Shown: positions 1 to 8,994, counted from the first letter of the stretch. The stretch: 64,000 bases of DNA from Lentibacillus sp. Marseille-P4043 (GCF_900258515.1 NZ_LT984884.1:2639353-2703352), one strand, 5' to 3'. Numbers and translations are program-made. The notes: generated by a model from the letters alone, not told the origin.

Positions 1-129
1 CGATTAAAACAGTATTTAAATGTTAGAGTAATTGACGTTGATGATGCATCACACAATGTTTACTGGGATAAGCCAGGTTTTATTAGTAATCAGATGAGTA
101 AATGGATAAAAAACCAAACGAAAAACTAA
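1..129 (+). CDS. alpha/beta hydrolase, C-terminal fragment (gene runs off the window start)
   Basis: The first 42 codons are open in frame 1 and end at TAA 127-129. The peptide contains an Asp-Val-Asp-Asp-Ala-Ser-His-Asn run followed by a Pro and an amphipathic last helix. This is how the catalytic-His end of alpha/beta hydrolases usually looks, with the His about 25 residues from the end. The nucleophile elbow would lie upstream of the window, so the family call rests on the tail only. It could be another alpha/beta-fold esterase or peptidase. Confidence 0.5.
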   Translation, partial: RLKQYLNVRVIDVDDASHNVYWDKPGFISNQMSKWIKNQTKN

Positions 130-390
130 ATATCAATTAATTTTTCTTGGGCTAACTGCTGCTTTACTTTAATAAGGTCTTGGAACGGACTTCTGTAATC
201 GGATGCAATAATATTAAATCTAGCTGGAGTTGTATTGATAACTAGTGAAAAAGACTGGTTGCCCAATATCTTGTGGATCAGATTGGATAAATTAAGTTAA
301 TTGCTCAATTCTTTAAAGATGAAACTACACCAAATTTTTATAATTGGCAAAAAACAGTAAAAAAATGATAACTGGATTACTGTCCTTAAA
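126..390. other. region without an intact gene; possible decayed fragments
   Basis: No open frame of credible length spans this stretch. On the minus strand about 38 codons ending near 126 read as a protein-like tail (Asn-Thr-Pro-Ala-Arg-Phe ... Lys-Leu-Ile-Asp-Ile-stop). On the plus strand near 297-365 a short peptide with Phe-Phe-Lys-Asp-Glu-Thr-Thr ends at a TGA. Neither is recognised. I read the region as debris left between the hydrolase gene and the YoaP-like remnant. Confidence 0.3.
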
Positions 391-643
391 TCAGAACAGT
401 GTCCATTTATTCAAGACGCTGTAAATTAACTTGAAGGCTGTGGCTGATGAACTTGATATAAATGTAAATGTACTAGCATTAGATAATTATGAAATGGCTC
501 AACAAAAATATCCGATACCTTTTGGAGTATTCACAGTTATTTATAATGTTGAAATTATTACATATCATCCTGAAACAAAAATTTACAAAGCTATTAGAAA
601 AGTCACATTCGCGATTGTTAAATACGGAACAATCGCTTCTTGA
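391..643 (+). pseudogene. YoaP-like C-terminal domain remnant, frameshifted
   Basis: Two frames must be joined. Positions 391-428 encode Ser-Glu-Gln-Cys-Pro-Phe-Ile-Gln-Asp. From 431 the next frame encodes a stretch with Ala-Asp-Glu-Leu-Asp-Ile-Asn-Val, then Pro-Ile-Pro-Phe-Gly-Val-Phe and Tyr-Asn-Val-Glu-Ile-Ile-Thr-Tyr-His. This order (CPF motif, helix, PxPFG/T, YNGE) matches the thioredoxin-like YoaP C-terminal domain that follows a GNAT domain in Bacillus acetyltransferases. The GNAT part is absent, so this is a relic. The family is assigned from memory of the motif pattern, not a search. Confidence 0.45.
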
Positions 644-1102
644 GTTATCGGGGCAGATTATTTAAATATGAAATCAGCAAAAAAGTGCAAAAATAATTAG
701 TCAATTTTGTTGAATTTAAAGGTATTTAGAAAGTCGATGAAGTTTTCTCAAGTAGAACTGATTATTGCGGATGAATTGATCCACTTGTGCTTAGTTTTGA
801 GCCACTAATGTACAACCTGTCTTTAAAGTATAGATTCGGAGCTACAGTGGAGCTGCTTGTCATTAAACTGTTGGCACCCGATTCTTTGCATTTGCTGGAA
901 GGGGTCGGGGCTTAGCTTTGAAATAAAGTTTGGTAATTTATTAAAAGTGGCTTGCAGGATTATCTAATGGATATTATATTTGATTTAATATCAAATTATA
1001 TAGTGATTGTGAAAAGAATCACTTAAACTAACGGGGGCAGGTTTGTTTAAGTAGATGTTTTAATGAGTCGGAGATATATGCAAAATTTATTGGGGAAATT
1101 AT
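644..1102. other. intergenic, decayed coding fragments
   Basis: About 460 bases hold no intact gene. A plus-strand frame from about 735 to 913 is protein-like but interrupted by a TGA, and it ends Leu-Glu-Gly-Val-Gly-Ala-stop. I do not recognise it. A copy of the dispersed GGGYGC motif lies at 1007-1050, just before the lipoprotein pseudogene. Confidence 0.35.
1007..1050 (+). repeat. dispersed intergenic motif, copy 1
   Basis: It reads TTGTGAAAAG, then ACTTAAACTAACGGGGGC, then a TTGTTTAA-like tail. It matches the layout of the copies at 8765, 10032, 42098, 57661 and 58031 (TTGTGAAA, about ten bases, CTTAAACTA, GGGYGC, TTGAACAA-like). Its function is unknown. Confidence 0.5.
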
Positions 1103-1492
1103 ATGTTAAAAAAGGTCTTGTTAGTATTGCTTATATCTGTAATTTTAGGTGCGTGTTCGAAAACAGAAATATATAATTTTGAAGGTTAAAGTGATAATTG
1201 GAAAGTAATTTATATGGTAGAAATACTTGATGAACAAATAGAGCAAACAAAAACAAAAATAGATTATATTGGTGAGAAACCTATTCCACACGAAATTAGA
1301 TACATTAGCGAAACCGACAGTGGAAAAATGGAATGTAATACTTCATTAGGTGATAAAGTTGTAACAGAAATAGGAGGACATAGACGTTCTTGCAGTGAGT
1401 GTACATTTATAATCGATGAATCTGAAAATATAGAAGCAACTATAAGTTGGAATGATAACCTAGAGGAACTAAAGTTGGAGTACGATAATTAG
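1103..1492 (+). pseudogene. lipoprotein gene with in-frame stop (paralogue of the 27.6 kb lipoprotein)
   Basis: ATG 1103 opens a lipoprotein signal (MLKKVLLVLL ... lipobox Leu-Gly-Ala-Cys18). The same frame meets TAA at 1187-1189 (codon 29) and then continues open to 1492. The part after the stop aligns with the intact minus-strand lipoprotein at 27573-27950. Both have FxGxSDNW near the mature N-terminus, GEKP before a beta strand, and a Ser/Gly-Cys-x-x-Cys segment followed by Glu-Ala-x-Ile-x-Trp-Asn. A single-base change (GAA to TAA) would explain the stop. It is either a pseudogene or a sequencing error. Confidence 0.75.
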
Positions 1493-1530
1493 TTTCTTTA
1501 ACTGGTGCGGTTGCGGAAAAAGTAGAAAAG

Positions 1531-1576
1531 AGTGATACATAGTATACATGACTAATATGTATCACTCTATAATTTT
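1531..1576 (+). terminator. intrinsic terminator after the lipoprotein pseudogene
   Basis: An 11-bp perfect inverted repeat (AGTGATACATA, 1531-1541, with TATGTATCACT, 1556-1566) is followed by an AT-rich run with five T. It closes the lipoprotein locus. Confidence 0.7.
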
Positions 1577-1868
1577 TAATGGCTTTTTGCGATTTAGGTC
1601 TTGATAAATTTTAAAAGTTTGATTATTTTCTGCCCGAACTTTTCACAATTCCGCGTCATTTATTGAACATTTGATTTTTCAAGATATAATATTTAGCCAT
1701 AACTTCTTAAAAAAGGGGTCCCACCAATAAACCGCATTTCCTGACGGTACCCCAATTAGAGATGAATAATTTACGGGCTAATACATTATTACTCTACTTT
1801 AAATAACTCCTGTCAGACAATCAACAACATCAGTTTTATACTTACTTGCTGGTTAAAATCGGATATCG

Positions 1869-3713
1869 TTAATTAGCAAGTTTATTTAAATAAGCTCTCC
1901 GAATAAAGAAAAAGCTTATTGTAAACAGCAGTAAAAATATACTTAAGCCAATTGCTGTTAGTTGATAAAATGCCAATGAGATATGGTTATGCATGCCGAG
2001 CAATGTTGCCAATAAAATAAAAACTGCAATGGTAAATGGGATAAAAATTAAGGTAGCCAGCTCTTTTGTCACGACAGATGTTAATTCCTTAATGGAAAAA
2101 CCAACTTTTCTAATGCCTGAAAACTTTACTCTTTCTTGTTCAAGCGATGTTTGGAGGTAAAAATAAAGAATACTCATTGCTGCGCTCATAAAAATCAGAC
2201 TAAGCATAAACCCAATGAGGACCATAATGCTTTTTATAAACTTCTCTGCATCATATAAATCAATTTTAGAAGACATTAAGCGTATATCAGGTTCTGAAGT
2301 AATTTTTGATGAAATAGTTTCAGCCACTTGAGTCTTGTTTGTCCAATCATCCAATTCATAAGCAAATATTTTATATTCTGGATACTCAATTGTTTCATAT
2401 ATTTCATCAGGAACGATATAAAATACATTTTGCAACCCAGTTTGTAAAATATTTTCCTTTTCTGTACCTGTATATTCAAGGTTTCCAAATGGGTAATCAT
2501 GAATGGATTCTTTGCTAGGGTCAACACCTTCATTACCAGCCGCAACAAAATACTCATTGTCCTTTATCGTGATAGGCTTATGCTGGCCAAGTTGATTGAA
2601 ATTCGAAACGGACATAAAAGCAATCCTACGATCTTCATCCGTTTTAAAGGCAGAATAGTATGCTTCATAATTACCTGCTTTATCTAAGGACTCTTCTATA
2701 AATGCTATATCTTTCCGAGCTTCTGATTCGTTACCGGGGTAAGAAGTATATTGGAAACTATAAGGATATAACCTTTCTGTTTTTTCCTCTACACTGTAGT
2801 AAGAGCTGTATAGTACGCTTGTACTTATAAAGGCACCTAATAGTAAGACGGTTAATAAATAAATGATATGGGCATGTGAACGCCCTTTTGCCTTTAAGTT
2901 AGAAACAAAAAGCATATTAGTTTTTCTAAAATACGATGGATGCTTTTGCCATAAACGAATGGCTAACAACATTCCTTGTGTGACTGTAAAGTAAATGGCT
3001 AATAACAGACTAATAAATAACGCAATGTAAGAAATAATTCCAAAGGATTCCACCCAATTTAATTCCTTCATCATGGAAAAGAGCAAGAACACACTAACGA
3101 TGATGGATAGGATCAATTTAATTGGTGCAGGTTTAATCAGCTTTTCTTGTGTAATATCTGCTTTTAATAGTTGAACAATTTCTTCATTTTTAATCATACG
3201 TGTCATTAGTCTAGTAACAATCAAGAATAACAGAGAAAATAAAACAATTGTTATTAGAGTGGCTTGAATTGGGACATACATGCCAAAGATTTCCGCACGT
3301 AAGATCTTTTTGGCAACCATTAAAAATAATGGTGCAATAACAAGCCCACACACAATAGCTGTGATAATTGCTACGCCAGCAATGATCATATTTTCTCTGA
3401 AAACCATTTTGCGGATTTGCTTCATGGAAGCACCCATCATCATAAAGGTGCCTAGCGTTTTCGATTTCTTTTTCAAAAAAGCGAACAACGAATAGATGAT
3501 AAAGACAAAAGAAAAAATATAAATAAAGAAGCTGGCAAGCACCATTGTTACTCCTAGTGTACTTGATGGATCCAATTCCGCCAACATTGGATGAAAAGCG
3601 ATAGTTGAAAACAGGAAAAAAACCACTATAGAAAACACACAGCTTAGAAAGTAGGAAATGTATGTCGACTTATCCCGTAAAATATTTTGAACAACAATAT
3701 GATTAAAACTCAT
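1869..3713 (-). CDS. Bce-type ABC transporter permease (FtsX family)
   Basis: About 614 residues with many hydrophobic segments and a large hydrophilic loop of roughly 200 residues between later helices. This is the hallmark of BceB/YtsD/PsdB permeases, which sense and detoxify cell-wall-active peptides such as bacitracin. The N-terminus MSFNHIVVQNILRDKSTY is typical of the family. I start at ATG 3713, which overlaps the ATPase stop by 11 bases (ATGAGTTTTAA) behind a GGTGGTGG ribosome site. The longer GTG start at 3725 is less likely. Its partner ATPase, kinase and regulator lie immediately upstream. The ligand cannot be told from sequence. Confidence 0.88.
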   Translation of the reverse strand: MSFNHIVVQNILRDKSTYISYFLSCVFSIVVFFLFSTIAFHPMLAELDPSSTLGVTMVLASFFIYIFSFVFIIYSLFAFLKKKSKTLGTFMMMGASMKQIRKMVFRENMIIAGVAIITAIVCGLVIAPLFLMVAKKILRAEIFGMYVPIQATLITIVLFSLLFLIVTRLMTRMIKNEEIVQLLKADITQEKLIKPAPIKLILSIIVSVFLLFSMMKELNWVESFGIISYIALFISLLLAIYFTVTQGMLLAIRLWQKHPSYFRKTNMLFVSNLKAKGRSHAHIIYLLTVLLLGAFISTSVLYSSYYSVEEKTERLYPYSFQYTSYPGNESEARKDIAFIEESLDKAGNYEAYYSAFKTDEDRRIAFMSVSNFNQLGQHKPITIKDNEYFVAAGNEGVDPSKESIHDYPFGNLEYTGTEKENILQTGLQNVFYIVPDEIYETIEYPEYKIFAYELDDWTNKTQVAETISSKITSEPDIRLMSSKIDLYDAEKFIKSIMVLIGFMLSLIFMSAAMSILYFYLQTSLEQERVKFSGIRKVGFSIKELTSVVTKELATLIFIPFTIAVFILLATLLGMHNHISLAFYQLTAIGLSIFLLLFTISFFFIRRAYLNKLAN

Positions 3714-4464
3714 GCTGACCACCACCTAGAAATGTGAGTGTATCCATAATTTCTTGGTAAAATTGCTGTTTGTTTTTCCCTCGATGTATCTCATTATAGA
3801 GAATACCGTCTTGTATAAAGATGACACACTGAGCAAAACTAGCAACGTAGGCATCATGTGTTACCATTAAAATGGCAGTATTAAAGGTTTTATTAATTGA
3901 TTCGAATAACGTCATAACACTATTCACAGATTTAGAATCCAAGTTTCCAGTCGGTTCATCTGCTAATAGTAATGTTGGATTATGAATAACCGCTCTTGCA
4001 ATCGCCACACGTTGCTTCTGTCCACCAGAAATTTCAAACGTGCGCTTTTTTAATATTTCTTCAATCCCTAAAAAATCAACGACTTGCTTTAAACTCTGTT
4101 TCATTTCTTTCTCTGCCACAGAATCAAGTGTTAAAGGAAGTAATATATTCTCCTCAACTGTTAATGTGTGGACAAGGTTAAAATCTTGAAAGACAAAGCC
4201 TAATTCTGTACGCCTGAACCTTGCTAATTCATCATCATTTAATTTATACGGATCTTTTGAATTAATTATTATTGAACCATTAGTGGGACGATCGATGGTG
4301 GAAATGCAGTTTAGGAAGGTCGTTTTTCCACTGCCAGATGGGCCCATTACTGCAACAAATTCTTTCTCCCCTAAATGGAAATCAATGCCGTTTAATGCCT
4401 TATATGTGATTTCTCCGGTATATTCCTTTTGTAGTTGTTTTACTGTTAAAATTGTATCTCCCAT
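3703..4464 (-). CDS. Bce-type ABC transporter ATP-binding protein
   Basis: About 253 residues with Walker A GPSGSGKTT, signature ISGGQKQR, Walker B LLADEPTGNLD and the switch His in MVTHD. The GNLDS form is typical of the MacB/BceA subfamily. It energises the adjacent FtsX-like permease. The start is ATG 4464, preceded by AAGGAGTGAAACCGT. The longer frame to 4497 has no ribosome site. The gene has its own upstream region with a 22-bp palindrome (4546-4567), so it is probably induced by the neighbouring response regulator. Confidence 0.92.
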   Translation of the reverse strand: MGDTILTVKQLQKEYTGEITYKALNGIDFHLGEKEFVAVMGPSGSGKTTFLNCISTIDRPTNGSIIINSKDPYKLNDDELARFRRTELGFVFQDFNLVHTLTVEENILLPLTLDSVAEKEMKQSLKQVVDFLGIEEILKKRTFEISGGQKQRVAIARAVIHNPTLLLADEPTGNLDSKSVNSVMTLFESINKTFNTAILMVTHDAYVASFAQCVIFIQDGILYNEIHRGKNKQQFYQEIMDTLTFLGGGQHEF

Positions 4465-4545
4465 TACGGTTTCACTCCTTGGTGTTCTTTGATACATTTA
4501 GTATAAACAAACCGTTCCCCTCTTAAAATCTTTAGACATGACAGC

Positions 4546-4567
4546 AATATGACAAAATTGTCATATT
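4546..4567 (-). promoter_or_regulatory. palindromic operator upstream of the Bce-like transporter genes
   Basis: Arms AATATGACAA and TTGTCATATT are separated by two bases, a perfect 10+10 dyad about 80 bases before the ATPase start. A further half-site (TGTCAT) lies next to it. OmpR-type regulators of the BceR group bind inverted repeats just upstream of their transporter promoters, so I infer binding by the response regulator encoded at 5571-6263. Confidence 0.6.
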
Positions 4568-4596
4568 AAAAAACGACTACCTTATTTGGAAGCCGT
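4567..4596 (-). terminator. terminator after the histidine kinase gene
   Basis: On the minus strand a 9-bp stem with one mismatch (ACGGCTTCC with GGTAGTCGT), a 6-base loop and a run of T follow directly after the kinase stop. It would separate the regulator-kinase transcript from the inducible transporter transcript. Confidence 0.65.
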
Positions 4597-5574
4597 CTAT
4601 TCTCTGGAAAAATCAATCTCAAAAATCGTTTCATTATGAGCAGAGGATAACTTATAAGGATGATTTAGTGTAGAGAGTATCTTTTTGACTAAATATAGTC
4701 CGATACCAGTCGCTTCACCTTGGATGCGTCCTTTAGTACCAGTGTAAAACAAATCAAATACACGATTAATTTCACTTTCCGGTATTGTTTCGCCTTTGTT
4801 CTTGATCCATAACTGACTACTATTTTCATATCGAATTAGAACGAACGATTTCTTTTCACCATATTTGGCAGCATTACTTAATAGTTGATAGATAACAACT
4901 CTAAGCCATTTACGATCAGAATAAATGATGATATTTTCTTCGATTGTACTTTTGGGGTATACCTCCATTTCAATAAAGTAATCTTTTAAATCATTAGCCA
5001 CTTCTTGGACTATATTCTTTAAAGATATCGGTTCAATCTTTAGATCAGCCAATAATTGGGATGATCGGCTATAAGTTAATAGCTGATTTAAAGAAAAATT
5101 TACTTTATCGCACTCTTTTTTTATCTTTTGCCATTCTTGGAATAAACTTGGTTCTTTTAATTGATTCGTTTGTATAAGTAATTGAATGACGGAAAGTGGT
5201 GTTTTCATTTGGTGAACAGTTTGAGAAATCATTAGTTGCTGTTCATGTAAGAAATCTTTGTGTTCATCCTCTTTTGTAAGAAAAAGGGACTGAATGAACC
5301 GCATTTGCTTTGCATATGCCTTTTCAACCGGGGCTTGAGGATGGTGAATTAATAAATCACTTGTTTCTCCCTTTCCATTCAAATGAGCATACATTTTTTT
5401 GCGTCGAATATATCGAAATAAAAGAAGAATGGCTAATAAAATAGTAGCTAAAAATATAAAATAGGCATAATGATTCCTAAAGTCATCTAGCAAATGAATA
5501 ACAATTGGTAAGCAAATCATCGTTATAATGTAAAGAGTTATAAAACTTAAATGATCACGTAAAAAAGGCTTCAT
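4597..5574 (-). CDS. intramembrane-sensing histidine kinase (BceS type)
   Basis: 325 residues. Two membrane segments (about 10-29 and 37-55) are joined by only a few extracytoplasmic residues, as in kinases that sense through their ABC transporter. The H-box is SQTVHQMKTPLS with phospho-acceptor His121. The N-box LLSNAAKYG and G-box TGIGLYLVKK follow. The start overlaps the response-regulator stop by 4 bases (translational coupling). It should phosphorylate the adjacent regulator when the Bce-like transporter meets its peptide. Confidence 0.9.
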   Translation of the reverse strand: MKPFLRDHLSFITLYIITMICLPIVIHLLDDFRNHYAYFIFLATILLAILLLFRYIRRKKMYAHLNGKGETSDLLIHHPQAPVEKAYAKQMRFIQSLFLTKEDEHKDFLHEQQLMISQTVHQMKTPLSVIQLLIQTNQLKEPSLFQEWQKIKKECDKVNFSLNQLLTYSRSSQLLADLKIEPISLKNIVQEVANDLKDYFIEMEVYPKSTIEENIIIYSDRKWLRVVIYQLLSNAAKYGEKKSFVLIRYENSSQLWIKNKGETIPESEINRVFDLFYTGTKGRIQGEATGIGLYLVKKILSTLNHPYKLSSAHNETIFEIDFSRE

Positions 5575-6263
5575 AAGATCTTCTCCGCTAATTGATAGCC
5601 AATCCCTCGGATAGTTGTTATTTCCAATGAAGAATAAATAGATTCTAGTTTTTTGCGTAACCGAACAATATTGACTGTTAATGTATTTTCTTCAACAAAT
5701 GACTCATCATCCCAAATGGCTGCCAGCAGTTGCTGCCTTGTCACAACATTCGAGAATGCTTCAAAAAGTACAGAGCATAACTGTAATTCCTTTATTGTCA
5801 ATGTTGTCTCTTGTTCGGGTGTAAATAATCGAAAAGTATCCAAATTTAAAGTTGTATTTCCCTCTTTCAACATTCGGGTTTGCGAATCCTTCGCATATTC
5901 CCCATATACTCGACGAATTTGCCCATTTACTTTTGCTAGAACTACATCCATTAAAAAAGGTTTTGTTATAAAGTCATCTGCCCCATTTTCAATACCATAG
6001 ACTTGATCTAACTCACTCATACGGGCAGAAAGTATCATAATGGGACAATTTGAAACTTGCCTAATTTTTCGAGACCAATAATAGCCGTCAAAAGCGGGAA
6101 GATTAATATCCATTATGACGAGGTGTGGTTGGAATTCTTGGAAAGTATCAAGTACCCTTTCAAAATCCTCTACAATATGGCAATCATAATTATATTTTTC
6201 AAAATGGATCTTTAATGTATTCGCAATATTCACTTCATCTTCAACGATTAATAGTTTATACAT
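5571..6263 (-). CDS. OmpR-family response regulator (BceR type)
   Basis: 230 residues: receiver domain (acidic pair in VEDE, phospho-acceptor Asp52 in MDINLP, Lys in ITKPF) followed by a winged-helix DNA-binding domain ending RGIGYQLAEKIL. I start at ATG 6263, which sits behind a clear AGGAGGATACA. The extension to 6305 adds 14 unconserved residues and no ribosome site. First gene of the regulator-kinase pair. Likely target: the palindrome at 4546-4567. Confidence 0.92.
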   Translation of the reverse strand: MYKLLIVEDEVNIANTLKIHFEKYNYDCHIVEDFERVLDTFQEFQPHLVIMDINLPAFDGYYWSRKIRQVSNCPIMILSARMSELDQVYGIENGADDFITKPFLMDVVLAKVNGQIRRVYGEYAKDSQTRMLKEGNTTLNLDTFRLFTPEQETTLTIKELQLCSVLFEAFSNVVTRQQLLAAIWDDESFVEENTLTVNIVRLRKKLESIYSSLEITTIRGIGYQLAEKIL

Positions 6264-6305
6264 TGTATCCTCCTGTGTATCAGTGACTCGTATACCTCTC
6301 ACCAT

Positions 6306-6635
6306 TTCAATATTATAATAGAAAAATTTCTGTCAGCGGTATTGCCTGTGCCATCGTTATCGCTCTTAACCTATACAGACGATAAAGTAGAAGTTGAGAT
6401 CAACTATGAAGGAACATTAACAAAAGATTTACCGAACAGTTTTAAATCGTGGAAATCTAATTTTGCTATTCCAATAAAGTTTTTTTATGGAATAAGGATG
6501 GATTATTTTCCTTTCCGATAGCTTTCTATGTTTGATTTACAGTCATACTTCCTTCGTTATATAACTTTACCGCATAATTCACCTATCCATGATTTTTATG
6601 ATATTTCCTTTTTGTTCAGGTCCCCGAAAATCCTT
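6306..6635. other. intergenic with a plus-strand coding remnant
   Basis: A plus-strand open frame, about 6330-6521, has no start codon of its own. It encodes a protein-like piece (TYTDDKVEVEINYEG) ending at TAG 6519-6521. It looks like the 3' part of a lost exported protein; I do not recognise the family. The rest up to the LysR gene shows nothing convincing. Confidence 0.3.
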
Positions 6636-7541
6636 CTAACAGGAATGTTCCTCTATAGTTATGACTTCCCTTGCTGCTTCTATGAAAGATAATATGATTG
6701 GTGAAAGCCACTTGTCTTTATGCCATGCCATATGTGTATATACGTGCAAATCCGAAATTTGCCATGGAAGAGCAATAAGTTCACCCCGTTCAACTTCAGC
6801 TTCCACTGTTATTTCTGGAAGAAAGGCAATACCGATTCCTGTAATTGCACATTGTTTAATGGCTTCAGCATTTTGAAACTCTAAATAAGTAATATCATCA
6901 ATGCCCTTTTTCTCAAATGACCGGTCAAACATGGTTCGATAGGTACAACCTTTTTCATTGACCAGAAACACTTCTCCGTGAAAGTCTTCAAACTGTAGTA
7001 CAGTAAGTTTCGCGAGAGGGTGGTCTGGAGCGACGAAAAAGCGAAAAGTTTCTTCGAGTAACGGTTCCACTGTAAGTCCTGTTGAAAGTATGGGTTCGTC
7101 TAGCATAAAGACGACATCCGCAGTTCCCTCAAAGAGCGTTTGCTTCAGATGCTGATTTGGAACCGAGCGGAAGGTGATGCGCACTCCCGGATGGCGCGAA
7201 CGAAATAGTCGAAATACAGATGGAAGCCGGTAGGCGCAAAGAACCTCATTGGCACTTATCGTTAAGGTACCGCTTAGATTTTCATTGTCGTGAACGACAC
7301 TTCTAGCTTCGTCCAATTTGTCTAGAACGCCTTGGATATGAGTTAGAAAACGTTTACCTGCAGTTGTGAGAACGAGTTGCTTGCTCAGGCGGTCAAAGAG
7401 ACGAACACCAAGCTCGTCCTCCAATGACTTTATTTGCATCGTAACGTTGGAGGGGACGTAGTTCAGAACTTCTGCAGCCCGACTGAAATTTAAAGTTGAT
7501 GCAACCGTGCGGAACGTAATCAGTTGGCGTAATTCCATCAT
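6636..7541 (-). CDS. LysR-family transcriptional regulator
   Basis: 301 residues. An N-terminal winged HTH (ELRQLITFRTVASTLNFSRA, then an LGVRLFDR-type segment) is followed by a periplasmic-binding-like effector domain. The ATG at 7541 follows AAAGGATGAAGC; a second ATG at 7538 is equally possible. It is divergent from the MetX-like hydrolase at 7682, with a T-N11-A dyad between them. It therefore probably controls that gene and itself. The effector is unknown. Confidence 0.9.
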   Translation of the reverse strand: MMELRQLITFRTVASTLNFSRAAEVLNYVPSNVTMQIKSLEDELGVRLFDRLSKQLVLTTAGKRFLTHIQGVLDKLDEARSVVHDNENLSGTLTISANEVLCAYRLPSVFRLFRSRHPGVRITFRSVPNQHLKQTLFEGTADVVFMLDEPILSTGLTVEPLLEETFRFFVAPDHPLAKLTVLQFEDFHGEVFLVNEKGCTYRTMFDRSFEKKGIDDITYLEFQNAEAIKQCAITGIGIAFLPEITVEAEVERGELIALPWQISDLHVYTHMAWHKDKWLSPIILSFIEAAREVITIEEHSC

Positions 7542-7557
7542 GCTTCATCCTTTCACT

Positions 7558-7572
7558 TTCAATATTATTGAA
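7558..7572. promoter_or_regulatory. candidate LysR box
   Basis: TTCAAT-ATT-ATTGAA is a perfect 6+6 dyad that satisfies the T-N11-A rule. It lies in the 140-base divergent region, 17 bases before the LysR start codon. This spacing suits autorepression and activation of the opposite gene. Confidence 0.5.
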
Positions 7573-7681
7573 TACTATTTTGAATTATGTTCACTTTTAT
7601 TGAGAGTATCACAGCTTTATACTTAATAACAAGAAATGCATTCTAATGTTTGTGTTTCATTTTGAAAGGAGTGATAAAACA

Positions 7682-8692
7682 ATGGATTATGAGACTTTTA
7701 ACTTAGGTGACGTAACCTTGCAATCAGGAATAACTTTACCAAACGCTTTTCTTGCTTATAAGACTTATGGAGAATTAAATGATAAGAAAGACAATGTTGT
7801 CATCTATCCAACTGCTTTTGGTGACCAACATGTTCAGAATGAATGGCTGATTGGAAATGGCAGGGCACTAGATCCGAGAGAATATTTCATTATCATTCCA
7901 AATTTACTGGGAAACGGATTATCTTCCTCTCCTAGTAACACACCTGCTCCATTTGACAAGGCAAATTTTCCACAGGTAACCATCTATGATAATGTGAAAT
8001 TTCAATATCGGCTGGTTACCGAAAAATTCGGCATTCAAAAGATTGCACTCGTGGTTGGATGGTCAATGGGAGGCATCCAATCTTTCCAATGGGGAGCAAG
8101 TTATCCTGACATGGTGGAACGAATTGCACCCTTCTGCGGAGGTGCAAAGACTTGGCCGCAAACATATGTGGTCTTAGACGGAATGAAAGCTGCCCTTATG
8201 GCTACAATTGGCTTCGAATCGAGTAAACTAAACCAATTAACTACTGAGGACATGCGCGCTGTTGGCCGCGTCTATGCAGGGTGGGGATTATCACAAGCCT
8301 ATTATAGAGAGAAACTCTATCGAGAAATGGGATTTGATTCATTGGAAAGTTTTGTGTCTGGCGTCTATGAAAATAGCTTTATGAAAATGGATCCGCACAA
8401 TTTCCTAGCTATGTTATGGACAGGCCAATTTGCAGATATTAGTGCAAACAACACCTATAACGGAGATTTCGATGAGGCTCTTAGAAGTATTAATGCGTTT
8501 GCCTCCATCATGCCTGGAAGTACAGATCTCTTCTGTACTGCGGACGAGAACGAATACGAGGCAAATCTTATACCTAATGCTGTTTATAACCCTATCGAGT
8601 CGATTTGGGGCCATTTTGCAGGTCGCGGAATCAACATTGCTGATAATAAAATTATTGATGACAATCTAAAACGCTTGTTGGTACTAGTATAA
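7682..8692 (+). CDS. alpha/beta hydrolase of the homoserine O-acetyltransferase (MetX) superfamily
   Basis: 336 residues. The N-terminal strand pattern, LGNGLSSSPS oxyanion-side segment and nucleophile elbow GWSMGG are those of MetX-like hydrolases. The Asp in SIMPGSTDLFCTADE and His in WGHFAGRG complete a plausible triad. The start is ATG 7682 behind GAAAGGAGTGATAAAACA; a longer frame from 7646 lacks a ribosome site. It stands alone, opposite a LysR gene and away from methionine genes. A role as a general hydrolase or acyltransferase is as likely as homoserine acetylation. Confidence 0.8.
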   Translation: MDYETFNLGDVTLQSGITLPNAFLAYKTYGELNDKKDNVVIYPTAFGDQHVQNEWLIGNGRALDPREYFIIIPNLLGNGLSSSPSNTPAPFDKANFPQVTIYDNVKFQYRLVTEKFGIQKIALVVGWSMGGIQSFQWGASYPDMVERIAPFCGGAKTWPQTYVVLDGMKAALMATIGFESSKLNQLTTEDMRAVGRVYAGWGLSQAYYREKLYREMGFDSLESFVSGVYENSFMKMDPHNFLAMLWTGQFADISANNTYNGDFDEALRSINAFASIMPGSTDLFCTADENEYEANLIPNAVYNPIESIWGHFAGRGINIADNKIIDDNLKRLLVLV

Positions 8693-8764
8693 ATGGATAG
8701 ATGAAATTTAGCTTTATATTTTTGGGTGTCCATTATTATAAATTTATACTAAAGTTAAAGACAA

Positions 8765-8809
8765 TTGTGAAGAAATGTACTTAAACTATAGGGTGCAAGA
8801 ATTGAACAA
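8765..8809 (+). repeat. dispersed intergenic motif, copy 2
   Basis: TTGTGAAGAA, then GTACTTAAACTATAGGGTGC, then ATTGAACAA, ending right at a GGAGGAG ribosome site. It is one of the best-preserved copies of the family. Confidence 0.55.
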
Positions 8810-8822
8810 GGAGGAGATTCTT

Positions 8823-8994
8823 TTGAAAAAAAAAGGTTTCTATTGGGTTGATTATGATAGCTATTATAATTGTAGCCTTTGTTTATTATCCAATCTCGAA
8901 AGAACCTATTAAAGAAACAGATACCATCATAACGGATAAAAACGGAAAAGTAGTAGAACCAATTAATGGTGACAATGATAACATTGGTCATTAA
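8823..8994 (+). pseudogene. small membrane-anchored protein, frameshifted in a run of nine A
   Basis: A strong GGAGGAG site precedes TTG 8823, then nine A. With eight A the frame would read a Lys-rich start, a hydrophobic helix (IGLIMIAIIIVAFVYY) and a polar tail ending NIGH-stop at 8994, a normal 56-residue small membrane protein. With nine A the frame stops early. It may be a pseudogene, phase-variable, rescued by polymerase slippage, or a sequencing error. An internal ATG at about 8850 could still give a shorter product. Confidence 0.55.
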
